Source: Myroides odoratimimus (GTDB taxonomy: Bacteria > Bacteroidota > Bacteroidia > Flavobacteriales > Flavobacteriaceae). From it: a stretch of DNA of 64,000 nt. The DNA is taken from contig NZ_BCMQ01000011.1 of NCBI RefSeq assembly GCF_001485415.1, positions 29,390 to 93,389 of the forward strand, given 5' to 3'. A model generated the notes under the pieces. That model saw only the letters and a list, made by a program, of their open reading frames with translations, was not told the origin of the DNA and searched no databases. The position numbers and the translations under genes were made by a program. Of the stretch, positions 17,397 through 26,789 are shown one piece after another (position 1 is the stretch's first letter; each line of letters opens with the position of its first letter).

Positions 17397-17873
17397 TTAG
17401 AAAGCGTATTGTTTAGAGAAGTCTTTACCATCTCCTGATAAAGTTAGTTCTTCATTAACCAATACTTTTCCTTCTTTTTCTATTTTATAGTTGATTGGCA
17501 AACTCTCTCCATAGTTAATAATCTGTACACTATTAGCAAAAGCGTTGATTGGCTCAGTAGTTTCGATTACATACGTTTTAGTACCAGCACCGAAGTCGTT
17601 CTTCGCTAGACTAATAGCAGACTCACCTGTTCTAACTTTACCATTTACTTTCCATACATCTGTCTTTCCGCTAAGTGTTCCTCCAGCATAAGTTAGAGAA
17701 ACGAAATCATTCTCACCAACATTAGTTAAGGATACTGTGACTTTGTAAGTATTCTTTTCTAAAGCTGGGCTGTCAGTGCTATTATCATCACTACTACAAG
17801 CTGTAGTAGCTAAGCCTAATGTTAAAACGGCTAATACACTTAAAAAAGCAGTTCTTAATTTTGAGTTTTTCAT
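17397..17873 (-). CDS. Small lipoprotein of unknown function
   Basis: This 158-residue protein has a clear lipoprotein signal (VLAVLTLGLATTACSSDDNS; lipidated Cys near residue 26 followed by SSDD). The mature part is beta-rich with no recognised domain (NTYKVTVSLTNVGENDF, then repeats of short beta-like stretches). It is monocistronic. It is probably surface- or periplasm-exposed and anchored to the outer membrane. I do not recognise a family. Confidence 0.75.
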   Translation of the reverse strand: MKNSKLRTAFLSVLAVLTLGLATTACSSDDNSTDSPALEKNTYKVTVSLTNVGENDFVSLTYAGGTLSGKTDVWKVNGKVRTGESAISLAKNDFGAGTKTYVIETTEPINAFANSVQIINYGESLPINYKIEKEGKVLVNEELTLSGDGKDFSKQYAF

Positions 17874-18038
17874 GTTTTTTGTTTTGTTTTATATGTGAGT
17901 TACAAATATCAGTAGATTGGCTTTTTATGACAATCACAGAATACCATGAATCTGTTTCTAATGGTTTACCATTAATTTTAGAATAGTAAATGATGAATGT
18001 GTTTTTATTGTGATATTTGTACTTTAATACATGATTCT

Positions 18039-20000
18039 ATGTTGAAAAAACTTTATCTACTTGTTTCCTTTACTTTATTCATTTCTTTTAGTTATGGTCA
18101 GCAGCTATTACCTTTAGATGAAGAAGGTTACTTCAGAGAAATAAATGAACAAATCAAGACTAGTAAGAGTGAAAAAAATCGTTTAGAGCATTATTTGCTT
18201 TTAGCAGAGTTTTATGCTCCTACAGATAGTGTGAAAAGTAAGGAAGCGCTGACTAAGGTATTGTCTTCGCCTCATAAGCATTTGTTATCTAAAGGCGTGA
18301 TAGCGTATTATCAAGGGATTTATGAGACTAATCAAGGGAGTAAAAGCAAAGCGAAACAATATTATGAAGAGGCGATTAAAGAGCTGAAGGAGGATAAGGA
18401 AAATGTAGATGTTTTAATTCGAAGTTGGTATAACTACGCATATGTGCAAGTAGAGGATATGGGGTATGAAGTCTTATTAAAAATACTGACAGAGAAGTGT
18501 ATTCCATTAAGTGAAAAGGCAGGAAATAAGTTATATCTAGCTTATGCTAATACGCAAGTAGGGTTGACCTTTATGTCAGTGGGACAATTTGATAAAGCAG
18601 AAGAGTACCACTTTAAAGCTTTAGAGGTATTAAAAGAATTGCCTGAAGAGGAAACTATTCACTTGATTACTTATTTTAATTTAGTGAGTAATTATTGTTA
18701 TCAAGCTAATAGCACTGCAGCTAAGATCTATTTAGATAAAGCGACTCAACTGTTAGAACACTACCCTAATTCGAGACAGTATCCCAATTATTATTATCAA
18801 TTAGCAATGTATCACACCACTAGACAGGAATATAAACCTGCTCTAGTGAGTTTAAATAAAGGAATAGAACTCTCTAAGCAAATGAAGCAACCTAAGCTTA
18901 CTCAAATGCTTTATTTCCGCGTTTATAATGTGTATTTGATGCAGAGTGATTACGAGGGAGCTAAACTTATCTTAGAGCAGATCTTAAAGGATAATATCTT
19001 GAGTAAAGAAGCTGTTAATCGCAAAATAACTTTTACACAGTTAGCAGCCGTTAATGAGGTGTTAGGCGATTATAAAGAAGCTTATCAATGGATGAAAAAA
19101 TCAAGTGTATTAGGAGATAGCCTCCAACAACAAAAGCTGTTGGAAAAGATGAACGAATTAGAGATTATACACGATACTCATGATAAGGAGCAGACAATTA
19201 ATCAATTAATACAAGAGAAAAAGGAAGATGCTTTGATGGCTAAAAATAGAAATATGCGTATGCTGTTTTTAGCAATAGGCCTAGTACTAAGTGTAATCAT
19301 AGCTATATTAGCTTTTAGAAATTATAAAAATCAACAAAAGCTAAATCAACAGATCAACATAAGCCATCAACAAGAATTGATAAACTTAGAGAATAAGCGA
19401 AAATATGAAGCTTCTCAGGCTGTATTAAAAGGGGAAGAGCAAGAAAGACAACGCATTGCTCAAGATCTGCATGACAGCATGGGAGGAATGTTAGCGAATA
19501 TAAGGATGTCTATTTCTTCTACAGAGACGAGTGAGTCTAGTGGGCTATTAGCTAAAATAGATAAGTCTATCATAGAAATGAGGAGGATATCTAGAAACCT
19601 AATGCCTGAGACACTAAAGAATTTAGGATTAGAAATTGCTTTAAAAGAATTGTGTGAATCTATGACGTATGAAAAAATGAGTATTCAGTTCGAAGCATTT
19701 ACTATAAGTACGACTATTCCTTTTCAGACACAATTAGCTTTGTATCGCATAGCACAGGAAGGATTGAGTAATATAATTAAATATGCTCAAGCAGATAATG
19801 TGATTGTACAGATTAGTCAAAACGAAGACTTGTTGACTCTGACAATAGAGGATGATGGAGTAGGATTTGACACTACTAAGGTAGTATATGGATTAGGGAT
19901 TAAAAATATGGAAAGTAGAGTACAGTTAATCAATGGAACATTAAGTATAGACTCTCAAAAAGGACAAGGAACAACGATAAATGTAGAATGTAATGTGTAA
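18039..20000 (+). CDS. TPR-containing sensor histidine kinase (HisKA_3, NarL-type partner)
   Basis: The protein has 653 residues from ATG 18039; the frame opens 42 nt earlier, but MLKKLYLLVSFTLFISFSYG is a normal signal peptide. Residues about 30-370 are helical tetratricopeptide-like repeats in the periplasm (for example QVGLTFMSVGQFDKAEEYHFKALEVL). One transmembrane helix (MLFLAIGLVLSVIIAILAF, about 410-428) leads to a cytoplasmic coiled coil. The dimerisation/phosphoacceptor segment ERQRIAQDLHDSMGGMLANI has His478. The ATP-binding domain shows EGLSNIIKYA, DDGVGFD and GLGIKNMESR. The gene overlaps its response regulator by 8 bp. The ligand is unknown. Confidence 0.9.
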   Translation: MLKKLYLLVSFTLFISFSYGQQLLPLDEEGYFREINEQIKTSKSEKNRLEHYLLLAEFYAPTDSVKSKEALTKVLSSPHKHLLSKGVIAYYQGIYETNQGSKSKAKQYYEEAIKELKEDKENVDVLIRSWYNYAYVQVEDMGYEVLLKILTEKCIPLSEKAGNKLYLAYANTQVGLTFMSVGQFDKAEEYHFKALEVLKELPEEETIHLITYFNLVSNYCYQANSTAAKIYLDKATQLLEHYPNSRQYPNYYYQLAMYHTTRQEYKPALVSLNKGIELSKQMKQPKLTQMLYFRVYNVYLMQSDYEGAKLILEQILKDNILSKEAVNRKITFTQLAAVNEVLGDYKEAYQWMKKSSVLGDSLQQQKLLEKMNELEIIHDTHDKEQTINQLIQEKKEDALMAKNRNMRMLFLAIGLVLSVIIAILAFRNYKNQQKLNQQINISHQQELINLENKRKYEASQAVLKGEEQERQRIAQDLHDSMGGMLANIRMSISSTETSESSGLLAKIDKSIIEMRRISRNLMPETLKNLGLEIALKELCESMTYEKMSIQFEAFTISTTIPFQTQLALYRIAQEGLSNIIKYAQADNVIVQISQNEDLLTLTIEDDGVGFDTTKVVYGLGIKNMESRVQLINGTLSIDSQKGQGTTINVECNV

Positions 20001-20625
20001 TAAGGATATAATCACGTTAGCGATAGTAGATGATCATCCAATGATATTAGAAGGCTTAAAATCATTGTTTCAAGTAGATGAGAAATATCAATTATTCTTT
20101 TTCAGTAGTGGAGAGGCAATAGTAGATTTTGTACAGAAGAATAAAGTAGATGTGGTATTACTAGATATAGTACTCAACGATGGCAGTGGATTAGATTTCT
20201 GTAAGATGATTAAACAGAAATCCCCTAATATTGTTGTGATAGGGATAAGTAATCAGGAAGAGAGAAGTATTATCTTTCAATTTTTAGAGAATGGAGGTAA
20301 TGGATATATTCTGAAGAATGCTGACGCTAAAGAAATAGTCGAATGTGTAGAAAGAGCTATTAATGGAGAGTTAGCATTGAGTAAGAAAGTACAAGAGATT
20401 ATGTTGACTCAATTATCTAATCCTATAGAATTGCCTCGTTTGACTAAAAGAGAACAGCAGGTACTACAAGCTATATCTAATGGATTGACTTCTGCAGAAA
20501 TAGCGGATAAACTGTTTATTTCAATAATTACTGTGGAGACGCATAGACGAAATCTGTTACAGAAATTTAAAGCAAAGAATATGTTTGAACTTGTAAAAAT
20601 AGCTACGGAGAATAAGTTAATCTGA
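19993..20625 (+). CDS. NarL/LuxR-type response regulator
   Basis: This 210-residue protein has a receiver domain (acidic pair D13/D14 in IVDDHPMILEG, phosphoacceptor D58 in VVLLDIVLNDGSG, Lys in GGNGYILKNA) and a C-terminal LuxR helix-turn-helix (LTKREQQVLQAISNGLTSAE, then THRRNLLQKF). Its start codon overlaps the end of the cognate kinase gene, so they form a dedicated pair. The stop codon lies in the loop of a 14-bp hairpin. Targets are not visible in the window. Confidence 0.92.
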   Translation: MCNKDIITLAIVDDHPMILEGLKSLFQVDEKYQLFFFSSGEAIVDFVQKNKVDVVLLDIVLNDGSGLDFCKMIKQKSPNIVVIGISNQEERSIIFQFLENGGNGYILKNADAKEIVECVERAINGELALSKKVQEIMLTQLSNPIELPRLTKREQQVLQAISNGLTSAEIADKLFISIITVETHRRNLLQKFKAKNMFELVKIATENKLI

Positions 20626-20640
20626 TTTATTCTCCGTAGC
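20602..20640. terminator. Hairpin spanning the response-regulator stop codon
   Basis: A 14-bp perfect stem (20602-20615 with 20627-20640) encloses the TGA stop in its loop. The following run (AGTTGTTTATTG) is only moderately T-rich. It sits between two convergent genes and may act in both directions. Confidence 0.6.
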
Positions 20641-20672
20641 AGTTGTTTATTGAGTTAGTTAGATTTGTCATT

Positions 20673-21401
20673 TTATAAGCCTATTTTTCCTTCTACCCAG
20701 AAAGGCTGCGTAATGATATTGTTAGAAGAGACTCCTTTTGCTCGTAGTGCCTTTCTAAACTTCTGAATACTCTTTCCATTACCCATTAAATAGAACTGTC
20801 CATGAACTAGTTTATTCCAACGATAAGTATCTATAGATTCTAAATAATCTACTGCAGGGTATACTTCTTTATCATCTGATTTTTCAATATATTCCATATG
20901 AGGTAGATGGTCATTGGCATAAGGGATAGAATGATCACTTAACTCAAGCAGACCTTCTAGTTTGTGGTTATTCTTTTTCATTTCTTCTTGTAATGCCTGA
21001 CAGAAGCCAATACAGGTATCGTCTCCATAGAAGAAGTGATAATAGGTGTTCTCATTATAGATATTTAGACCTCTAGGTAAACTAGAAGTGAGTTCAGTAC
21101 CTACTGTTATATTCTTGAAAAAAGTAGTGCCAGGACCTTTTGCTTTTTGATGAAATATTACATCAAAGTACCCTTCTTCTTTATTAAAAATGCTAGGAGT
21201 GTAATTGCGATATTCTGTGTCTGATATTTGCATTAATATGGCTTGTCCTATTTCATATTTAGCATTAGAAAGGTCAGCTTCAAAACGTATTCTCAATAAG
21301 CCATTAGCTAGCTGTTCTTTTTGTGTAACTACTACAGTAACAAACATCTTACTCCATGCAGTCTTTACTATTGTACCTATTAGTTTTGGAATCTTTGGCA
21401 T
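20673..21401 (-). CDS. Siderophore-interacting protein-type FAD-binding oxidoreductase
   Basis: This 242-residue cytoplasmic protein has an N-terminal FAD-binding barrel with the family motif RNYTPS (about residue 75). A C-terminal NAD(P)H-binding-like half includes HFFYGDDTCIGF and HGQFYLMGNGKSIQKFRKAL. Family members reduce ferric siderophores or ferric chelates to release iron. No siderophore receptor lies nearby, and the adjacent AraC regulator faces the same way upstream. It is a modest-confidence member of a recognisable family. Confidence 0.8.
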   Translation of the reverse strand: MPKIPKLIGTIVKTAWSKMFVTVVVTQKEQLANGLLRIRFEADLSNAKYEIGQAILMQISDTEYRNYTPSIFNKEEGYFDVIFHQKAKGPGTTFFKNITVGTELTSSLPRGLNIYNENTYYHFFYGDDTCIGFCQALQEEMKKNNHKLEGLLELSDHSIPYANDHLPHMEYIEKSDDKEVYPAVDYLESIDTYRWNKLVHGQFYLMGNGKSIQKFRKALRAKGVSSNNIITQPFWVEGKIGL

Positions 21402-21578
21402 TTTCTTCTCTTTTAGTTTTAAGCAAAATTCATTAAAAAGAAGGAATAGGATGTAAAACTAAAATAGGAGAAGATTGGATAAAAGAGGGGAAAGTGTAGA
21501 ATTAAGAATTAGGAGTTATGTACATCTCTAAATTTAGTTGACTGCTCCCTGTTTTATGTTCTCTTTTTCCTTATAAAA

Positions 21579-21612
21579 AAGAGCTTAATTCACAGTATAG
21601 AATTAAGCTCTT
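21579..21612 (-). terminator. Terminator of the AraC-family gene
   Basis: A 13-bp perfect stem (21579-21591 with 21600-21612) is followed on the minus strand by a run of T residues (complement of 21573-21578). It overlaps the stop codon of the AraC gene. Confidence 0.85.
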
Positions 21613-22460
21613 ACAGTATCTCTAAATTGTAGAGGAGTCTGATAGGTTAGTTTTTTAAACATACGAGAAAAATACGTATGGTCTTCAAAACCTAGGTTAA
21701 AGGCAATTTCTTTAACAGGTTTGTTGGTGTAATATAGTAAGCGTTTCGCTTCATCTAGTATTGATTTCTTTAACCAATAACTAACTGTTTGTCCTGTGGT
21801 TTTCTTTACACAGTCATTCAGATGCGCTGTTGTAATGCTTAATTTATTTGCAAAATAAGAAGGTAGGTTTAGATGTGTCTGGTGTGTGATCAGGCGTTTA
21901 AAGTTGCTTGTAATCACTGTTGGTTGTGACTGAGTCCCTAACTCTTTGTTTTGCAAGTTATGCGTCGTTTGAGAACAAATGCTATATAATGCAGTAGAGA
22001 ATAGCCCATTAATGATCTGCATCTTATGTTGGCTATTGGTAGCCGTATGTTTCTTCATTAACTCAAAAGTAGTAGCAAGCATTTGCATCTCTTCTTCTTT
22101 TATGTTTAGAAGTTGTTGACTTTCTGGTAAAGTATAAAGCAAGTCATTGAGATCATTAGGTATTCTATACTCTTGTATGCCTAAAAGATAACCCGTGAAG
22201 TCATCGCTAATGTGTCTAACGTTGTGTATTTGGTAAGGTTTGACAATAAGTATGTTATTGCGTAAGGCAGTGAATGTCTCCATTTCACAGTCCATTCTCA
22301 TCTCTCCATTAGTTACAATAGAAATTACATAGTAATCATCTCTATGCGTGTGGTTAATGATAGACTTTTTTTGTTCTATATGTGTATGATCCTTTATATA
22401 AATACCTCCTAATGCTTTAGGAGACTGGCTATAAGTGATAATATCATTAGTATGAGTCAT
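21603..22460 (-). CDS. AraC-family transcriptional regulator with cupin sensor
   Basis: This 285-residue protein has an N-terminal cupin-like sensing half (HTHRDDYYVISIVTNGEM, about residues 37-54; IVKPYQIHNVRHI) and a C-terminal double HTH domain. The domain includes FANKLSITTAHLNDCVKKTTG (first HTH), KSILDEAKRLLYYTNKPVKEIA and FEDHTYFSRMFKKLTYQTPLQF (second HTH). It is monocistronic, so its targets are probably elsewhere or the neighbouring FAD protein. The effector is unknown. Confidence 0.88.
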   Translation of the reverse strand: MTHTNDIITYSQSPKALGGIYIKDHTHIEQKKSIINHTHRDDYYVISIVTNGEMRMDCEMETFTALRNNILIVKPYQIHNVRHISDDFTGYLLGIQEYRIPNDLNDLLYTLPESQQLLNIKEEEMQMLATTFELMKKHTATNSQHKMQIINGLFSTALYSICSQTTHNLQNKELGTQSQPTVITSNFKRLITHQTHLNLPSYFANKLSITTAHLNDCVKKTTGQTVSYWLKKSILDEAKRLLYYTNKPVKEIAFNLGFEDHTYFSRMFKKLTYQTPLQFRDTVRA

Positions 22461-22482
22461 TATATTGTTATTTAATAGACTA

Positions 22483-22490
22483 CAAATATA
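22483..22490 (-). promoter_or_regulatory. -7 box of the AraC-family gene
   Basis: TATATTTG on the minus strand is an exact TAnnTTTG match 22 bp upstream of the ATG. No TTG is present at the expected -33 distance, so this may be an activator-dependent promoter. Confidence 0.45.
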
Positions 22491-22583
22491 CTGTAATTAT
22501 TTAGAATCTATTTAAATAGAGGGTAAGTACTTTTGTAAAGGGGTGTGAAATAAGGCAATATGTATAAGTTATGATATACAAAA

Positions 22584-22613
22584 AGGGCATAAACTGTCAA
22601 AAGTTTATGCTCT
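22584..22613 (-). terminator. Terminator of the tpiA operon
   Basis: A 12-bp stem (22584-22595 with 22602-22613, one mismatch-type pair) is followed on the minus strand by TTTTTG, 20 bp beyond the tpiA stop. Confidence 0.85.
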
Positions 22614-22632
22614 TTAATATTATGAAATACTA

Positions 22633-23388
22633 TTAATTAGCAGCATTTACGATAGCGACAAAGTCATCAGCTACAAGAGCAGCTCCACCGATAAGACCAC
22701 CGTCTACATCAGGTTTAGAGAAGATTTCTTGAGCATTGCTAGGTTTAACACTTCCTCCATAAAGAATAGAAGTATTCTCAGCAACAGATTTATCATACTT
22801 TCTATCAATTTCTTGACGGATAAAAGCATGTATTTCTTGTGCTTGCTCTGGAGTAGCTGTCATTCCTGTACCAATAGCCCAAACAGGCTCATAAGCAATA
22901 ACGATATTGCTCCATTGCTCTTTAGTAAGGTGGAATAACCCATCTCTTAATTGATTAAAGATAACGTTTAAGAACTGTTTATTCTCTCTATCTTTTAGCT
23001 CTTCTCCTATACAGTAGATAACACGCATATTATGACGTAATGCAGTATTTACTTTATCAGCTAATACAGCATCAGTTTCATTAAAGTAATGTCTTCTTTC
23101 AGAGTGTCCAATGATCACAGTCTCTACACCAATGCTAGTAAGCATTTGAGCAGATATTTCACCTGTGAATGCTCCACCTTCAGCTTGATGCATATTTTGT
23201 GCAGCTACTTGTACATTAGTTCCTTCTAAATGTGCTACAGCACTAGCAAGGTTTACAAAAGTAGGAGCTACAATTACTTCAACTTCTTTCCCTGAAGGTA
23301 ATTTTTCAATTAACTCATCTAATAGAGTATGCGTTTCAGAATATGTCTTGTGCATCTTCCAGTTACCAGCAACGATTGAATGTCTCAT
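22633..23388 (-). CDS. tpiA: Triosephosphate isomerase
   Basis: This glycolytic enzyme interconverts dihydroxyacetone phosphate and glyceraldehyde 3-phosphate. At 251 residues it is full length. Catalytic residues are in place: Lys in AGNWKMHKT (about residue 12), His in VIIGHSERR (about 95) and Glu in IAYEPVWAIGTG (about 168). The phosphate-binding loops YGGSVKPSNA and GGLIGGAAL complete the TIM barrel. It is the last gene of a minus-strand operon and starts 1 bp after the TlpA-like gene ends, so it is translationally coupled. Confidence 0.97.
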   Translation of the reverse strand: MRHSIVAGNWKMHKTYSETHTLLDELIEKLPSGKEVEVIVAPTFVNLASAVAHLEGTNVQVAAQNMHQAEGGAFTGEISAQMLTSIGVETVIIGHSERRHYFNETDAVLADKVNTALRHNMRVIYCIGEELKDRENKQFLNVIFNQLRDGLFHLTKEQWSNIVIAYEPVWAIGTGMTATPEQAQEIHAFIRQEIDRKYDKSVAENTSILYGGSVKPSNAQEIFSKPDVDGGLIGGAALVADDFVAIVNAAN

Positions 23389-23389
23389 A

Positions 23390-23974
23390 TTATTGAATTT
23401 TTTTAAGTAAGTCTTTTATTTGATCGAAGTTCTTTTCAGTAGCATTGTATAGTGCTATTTTTCCTTCTTTATCTACTACGATATAACGAGGAATCCAGTT
23501 TAAATCTAGTGATTTACCAAAGTCTCCTTTCATTCCTTTTCCTTCTTTAGAGTAGTAGTGAAGTCCTTCAATACCATATTTTTCAATTGCTTCTTTCCAA
23601 GATTCTTCTGTTTTATCAAGAGAAAGATTAACGAATGCTACATTTGTAAATTCTGCTTTAATCTCTTTCATAGTAGGAACCGCTTTGATACAATCAGGAC
23701 ACCAAGCAGCCCATACATCTATAAGGATAGCTTTTCCTTTTTGTTGATCAAGGATTTGTTGAAGTGTAATTGACTTCCCATCTAATTCAGCAAAGTCTTG
23801 TTCTAATGCTCTAGAAGCAAATACAGTTGTATCTTTTACTTGTTCTACTTCTGGTGTAGCAGAAGTCTCCTCTTGTAATGTAGTTGAGATTTCTTCTGTA
23901 GTTGTTTCTGCTTTTTCTTTACAAGAAGTAAATACTGCAGCAGCTAGTGCTAATGTTATGAATATTTTTTTCAT
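23390..23974 (-). CDS. TlpA-like thioredoxin-fold lipoprotein
   Basis: This 194-residue protein has a lipoprotein signal (MKKIFITLALAAAVFTSC) and a Thr/Glu-rich linker. Its thioredoxin fold has the redox site VWAAWCPDCIKAVPTMKE (CPDC, about residue 96), followed by the cis-Pro region LDLNWIPRYIVVDKEG. It is likely a periplasm-facing, membrane-anchored thiol reductase. It sits between an ABC permease gene and tpiA in one operon. Confidence 0.88.
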   Translation of the reverse strand: MKKIFITLALAAAVFTSCKEKAETTTEEISTTLQEETSATPEVEQVKDTTVFASRALEQDFAELDGKSITLQQILDQQKGKAILIDVWAAWCPDCIKAVPTMKEIKAEFTNVAFVNLSLDKTEESWKEAIEKYGIEGLHYYSKEGKGMKGDFGKSLDLNWIPRYIVVDKEGKIALYNATEKNFDQIKDLLKKIQ

Positions 23975-23998
23975 TGATTCTATTTCTGTTTTATTGTT

Positions 23999-25075
23999 TT
24001 AATTTAACTTGATTCTAGGGTCTAAATAAGCATATATCAAATCTACTAAAATAGTAATGATTACGAAAGAAGAAGAGATAATAAGTACTGCGCCCATAAT
24101 CACAGGTAAGTCTAGTGTATTCAGTGCATCTACTATTTCTTTACCTAGGCCATTCCACCCAAAGATATATTCAACAAAGACTGCTCCTGCCAGCATTGAG
24201 GCAAACCATCCTGATAATGCTGTAACTACAGGATTCAGAGAGTTTTTTAAAGCGTGTTTATAGATAACCTGTGTAGTGCTTAATCCTTTAGCTTTGGCTG
24301 TGCGTATATAATCTTGATTAAGTACTTCTAATAGTGTATTTCTCATTAACTGAATTACAACAGCTAATGGTCTTATTCCAAGTACTATCGAAGGTAATAT
24401 AGCATTCTTTAGCACTAAATGTCTTCCTTCTCCGAAATCATCAACCTCATAGAGACTTCCTGTCATCGGTAGTCCAGTGTAACTATGCAGTACGTACCCG
24501 AATATCCAAGCAAATAAAATAGCACTGAAGAACGAAGGAATACTCATCCCAAAAGTACTTATAATAGCTATTGTTTTGTCTAGCCATGTGTTTTTAAATA
24601 GAGCTGAAACAACACCTAGTAGTACACCAATACCAAGCGCAATACTAATAGCTAATGTTGCTAATAGAATAGTGTTTGGCAAGGTTTCTCCTAATATGGT
24701 ACTTACTTTCTTACCACTTTTTTGGAAGCTTTCTCTTAAGTATGGTGTCTTCAGCATCAAGTTGTATTGCCCTGTGCTAAATAGGACTGTTCCATTGTAC
24801 TTTTGATCGGTATTAAAACTGTAATCTCCTTCTGTTTCACTATGTACAGAGATAGGAGATAAGTCATTTAAGTAAAGCAGATATTGCTTTCCTTTAGGTT
24901 GATCAAAACCATACTTTTTTTTGATAGCTAATAGTTGTTCTGAGTTTTCATTCTGGTCAAGCATCATCCTAGCTGGATCTCCAGGAAGAATATTAAATAG
25001 AAAGAAGACAACAGTAACTACACCAAACAAGGTGAAGAATGCGTATAATAATTTCTTTAAAAAATAACTTAACAA
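23999..25075 (-). CDS. DppB/OppB-type ABC transporter permease
   Basis: This 358-residue inner-membrane protein begins MLSYFLKKLLYAFFTLFGVV and has FNILPGDPARMML, both typical of the first permease of peptide/nickel ABC importers. The EAA loop that docks the ATPase is QDYIRTAKAKGLSTTQVIYKHALKNSL (in two overlapping parts). About 70 residues of extra periplasmic sequence follow the first helix, and six membrane segments are visible. No partner permease, ATPase or binding protein lies nearby, so it is an orphan within this housekeeping operon. Confidence 0.9.
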   Translation of the reverse strand: MLSYFLKKLLYAFFTLFGVVTVVFFLFNILPGDPARMMLDQNENSEQLLAIKKKYGFDQPKGKQYLLYLNDLSPISVHSETEGDYSFNTDQKYNGTVLFSTGQYNLMLKTPYLRESFQKSGKKVSTILGETLPNTILLATLAISIALGIGVLLGVVSALFKNTWLDKTIAIISTFGMSIPSFFSAILFAWIFGYVLHSYTGLPMTGSLYEVDDFGEGRHLVLKNAILPSIVLGIRPLAVVIQLMRNTLLEVLNQDYIRTAKAKGLSTTQVIYKHALKNSLNPVVTALSGWFASMLAGAVFVEYIFGWNGLGKEIVDALNTLDLPVIMGAVLIISSSFVIITILVDLIYAYLDPRIKLN

Positions 25076-25087
25076 GGTCGTGTAGGC

Positions 25088-26188
25088 TTATTTTAAGTTT
25101 ACAGATTCTCTGTCATTCCAATGTTTCTTCTCTACAATAACACCATTTTCTATTACTACTATACTTGGGTTACCACGCTCTATTGTTTTTAGTGTAGTCC
25201 CATCACATGTATAGTAGTCAAAAGGAAGTTTGTATTTACTAACTACAGATTCTATTAAGTCTTGATTCGAAGCAGTCATACCAGCTACTACATATCCTTT
25301 AACAATAGCTTTGTTAGCAAAGTCTTTCATTGCTTCTAGGCCTTTTTCATCAGCTCTAGTTAGGTCATAAGAGATAAGCATTACTAATTTCGGTTCTGCC
25401 ATCATCATAGATAGGTGGTCAATACCGTCTTTATCCATAGTCAAATCATGAATAGGAGGTTGGTATCCTTCAGAGATAAGTTTCTCTTCTCTTCTTAGGT
25501 ATTTAGCACCTTCAGGTAATTTAGTTAACTCTTTATCAGAGAACTTGCGCTCTTCACCATTTACATCATAGTAGAACGTAATCTCATAAACTGCTTTTGG
25601 AGCGTCTTCAGGAATCTCCATTCCTTTTACGATATCAGTACCTACTTTATAAACTCTGAAGTCTTTTAAAGGTAAATGGTTCAATACCCAGTATCCCATA
25701 AAACTACATAGTACTAAAGACAGAATCATTATAATATTGTTAATCTTACCAGAGAAGATAGGTTTTATTACTTGATTATATTTCATGATAATAAGAATCA
25801 AGATAAGTAATACAATATCCTTTGTGAAAGATCCCCAAGGTGTTAATGGAACAGCATCCCCAAAACATCCACAATCTGTTACTTTGTTAAAGAATGCAGA
25901 GTAGAATGTAAGGAATGTGAAGAATACAATCATTAAGAACAGTAAAAGAATTGTCAACTTTCGCATATACCCTATTAACAGAGCAACTCCTAATAGTACC
26001 TCAGCAATCACAAGAGTCACTGCCAATCCTACAGCATACGGAGCTAGGAAAGGAATATTTAATACAGCTTCAGAAAAGTATTCTTCTAACTTATATGAGA
26101 ACCCCATAGGGTCATTTAGTTTCACTAATCCAGAAAGGATAAATAGTATTCCTACAAATATTCGAGATAATTGAGCAATTATTTTCAT
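25088..26188 (-). CDS. BT_3928-type protein: DoxX/MauE membrane domain plus thioredoxin-like domain
   Basis: This 366-residue protein has four N-terminal membrane helices of DoxX/MauE type (RIFVGILFILSGLVKLNDP opening; DCGCFGD near residue 108 is the conserved Cys motif between helices) and a fifth helix near 155-170. A soluble C-terminal half follows, with a thioredoxin-like end (GNPSIVVIENGVIVEKKHWND). It resembles the BT_3928 family found beside DUF1599 and tpiA in Bacteroidota. A thiol-redox role in the envelope is plausible, given the TlpA-like gene in the same operon. Confidence 0.8.
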   Translation of the reverse strand: MKIIAQLSRIFVGILFILSGLVKLNDPMGFSYKLEEYFSEAVLNIPFLAPYAVGLAVTLVIAEVLLGVALLIGYMRKLTILLLFLMIVFFTFLTFYSAFFNKVTDCGCFGDAVPLTPWGSFTKDIVLLILILIIMKYNQVIKPIFSGKINNIIMILSLVLCSFMGYWVLNHLPLKDFRVYKVGTDIVKGMEIPEDAPKAVYEITFYYDVNGEERKFSDKELTKLPEGAKYLRREEKLISEGYQPPIHDLTMDKDGIDHLSMMMAEPKLVMLISYDLTRADEKGLEAMKDFANKAIVKGYVVAGMTASNQDLIESVVSKYKLPFDYYTCDGTTLKTIERGNPSIVVIENGVIVEKKHWNDRESVNLK

Positions 26189-26216
26189 AGTTATTTGATT
26201 GTATTAGAACAGTGAT

Positions 26217-26762
26217 TTATTGGTTTGGTAAATCTAAGTGTATCAATGCGAATACAGAATAGTTTAGCATATCTTGATAGTTAGCAGCTATTCCTTCTGA
26301 TACAATAGTTTTTCCTTTGTTATCTTCAATTTGCTTTACACGCAATAGTTTCTGTAAGATAAGATCTGTTAATGAACTAACTCTTAAATCACGCCAAGCT
26401 TCTCCATAGTCATGGTTTTTATCTTCCATTAATTGCTTTGTCTCAGCTACTTTTTGATCGTATAAAGCAATTGCTTCTTCAGTAGATAAGTCAGGTTGGT
26501 TCGCAACTCCTATCTCTAAATTGATAAGCGCCATCACACAATAATTGATAATACCAATGAACTCAGGGATTTCTCCTTCATCTACTTTTCTAACTTCATT
26601 CTCTTGAATACTTCTAAGGCGTTGTGCTTTTATAAATATTTGATCAGTCAATGAAGGCATTCTAAGGATTCTCCATGCACATCCATAGTCTTTCATTTTC
26701 TTGGTATATAAATCTCTGCATATCGCAATTACTTGATCAAATTGAGTAGAAGTCGTATTCAT
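26217..26762 (-). CDS. DUF1599-family protein with internal duplication
   Basis: This 181-residue cytoplasmic protein is made of two similar halves. The first contains KDYGCAWRILRMPSLTDQIF then PEFIGIINYCVMALI. The second contains HDYGEAWRDLRVSSLTDLIL then YQDMLNYSVFALI. This is the tandem DUF1599 domain, which has been linked to nucleotide modification only by prediction. ATG 26762 (MNTTSTQFDQ) is preferred over the longer frame opening at 26792, because a promoter -7 box lies at 26790-26797. It is the first gene of the operon that ends with tpiA. Confidence 0.82.
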   Translation of the reverse strand: MNTTSTQFDQVIAICRDLYTKKMKDYGCAWRILRMPSLTDQIFIKAQRLRSIQENEVRKVDEGEIPEFIGIINYCVMALINLEIGVANQPDLSTEEAIALYDQKVAETKQLMEDKNHDYGEAWRDLRVSSLTDLILQKLLRVKQIEDNKGKTIVSEGIAANYQDMLNYSVFALIHLDLPNQ

Positions 26763-26789
26763 TTGGATTATATTTGTGTAATATTTTTT

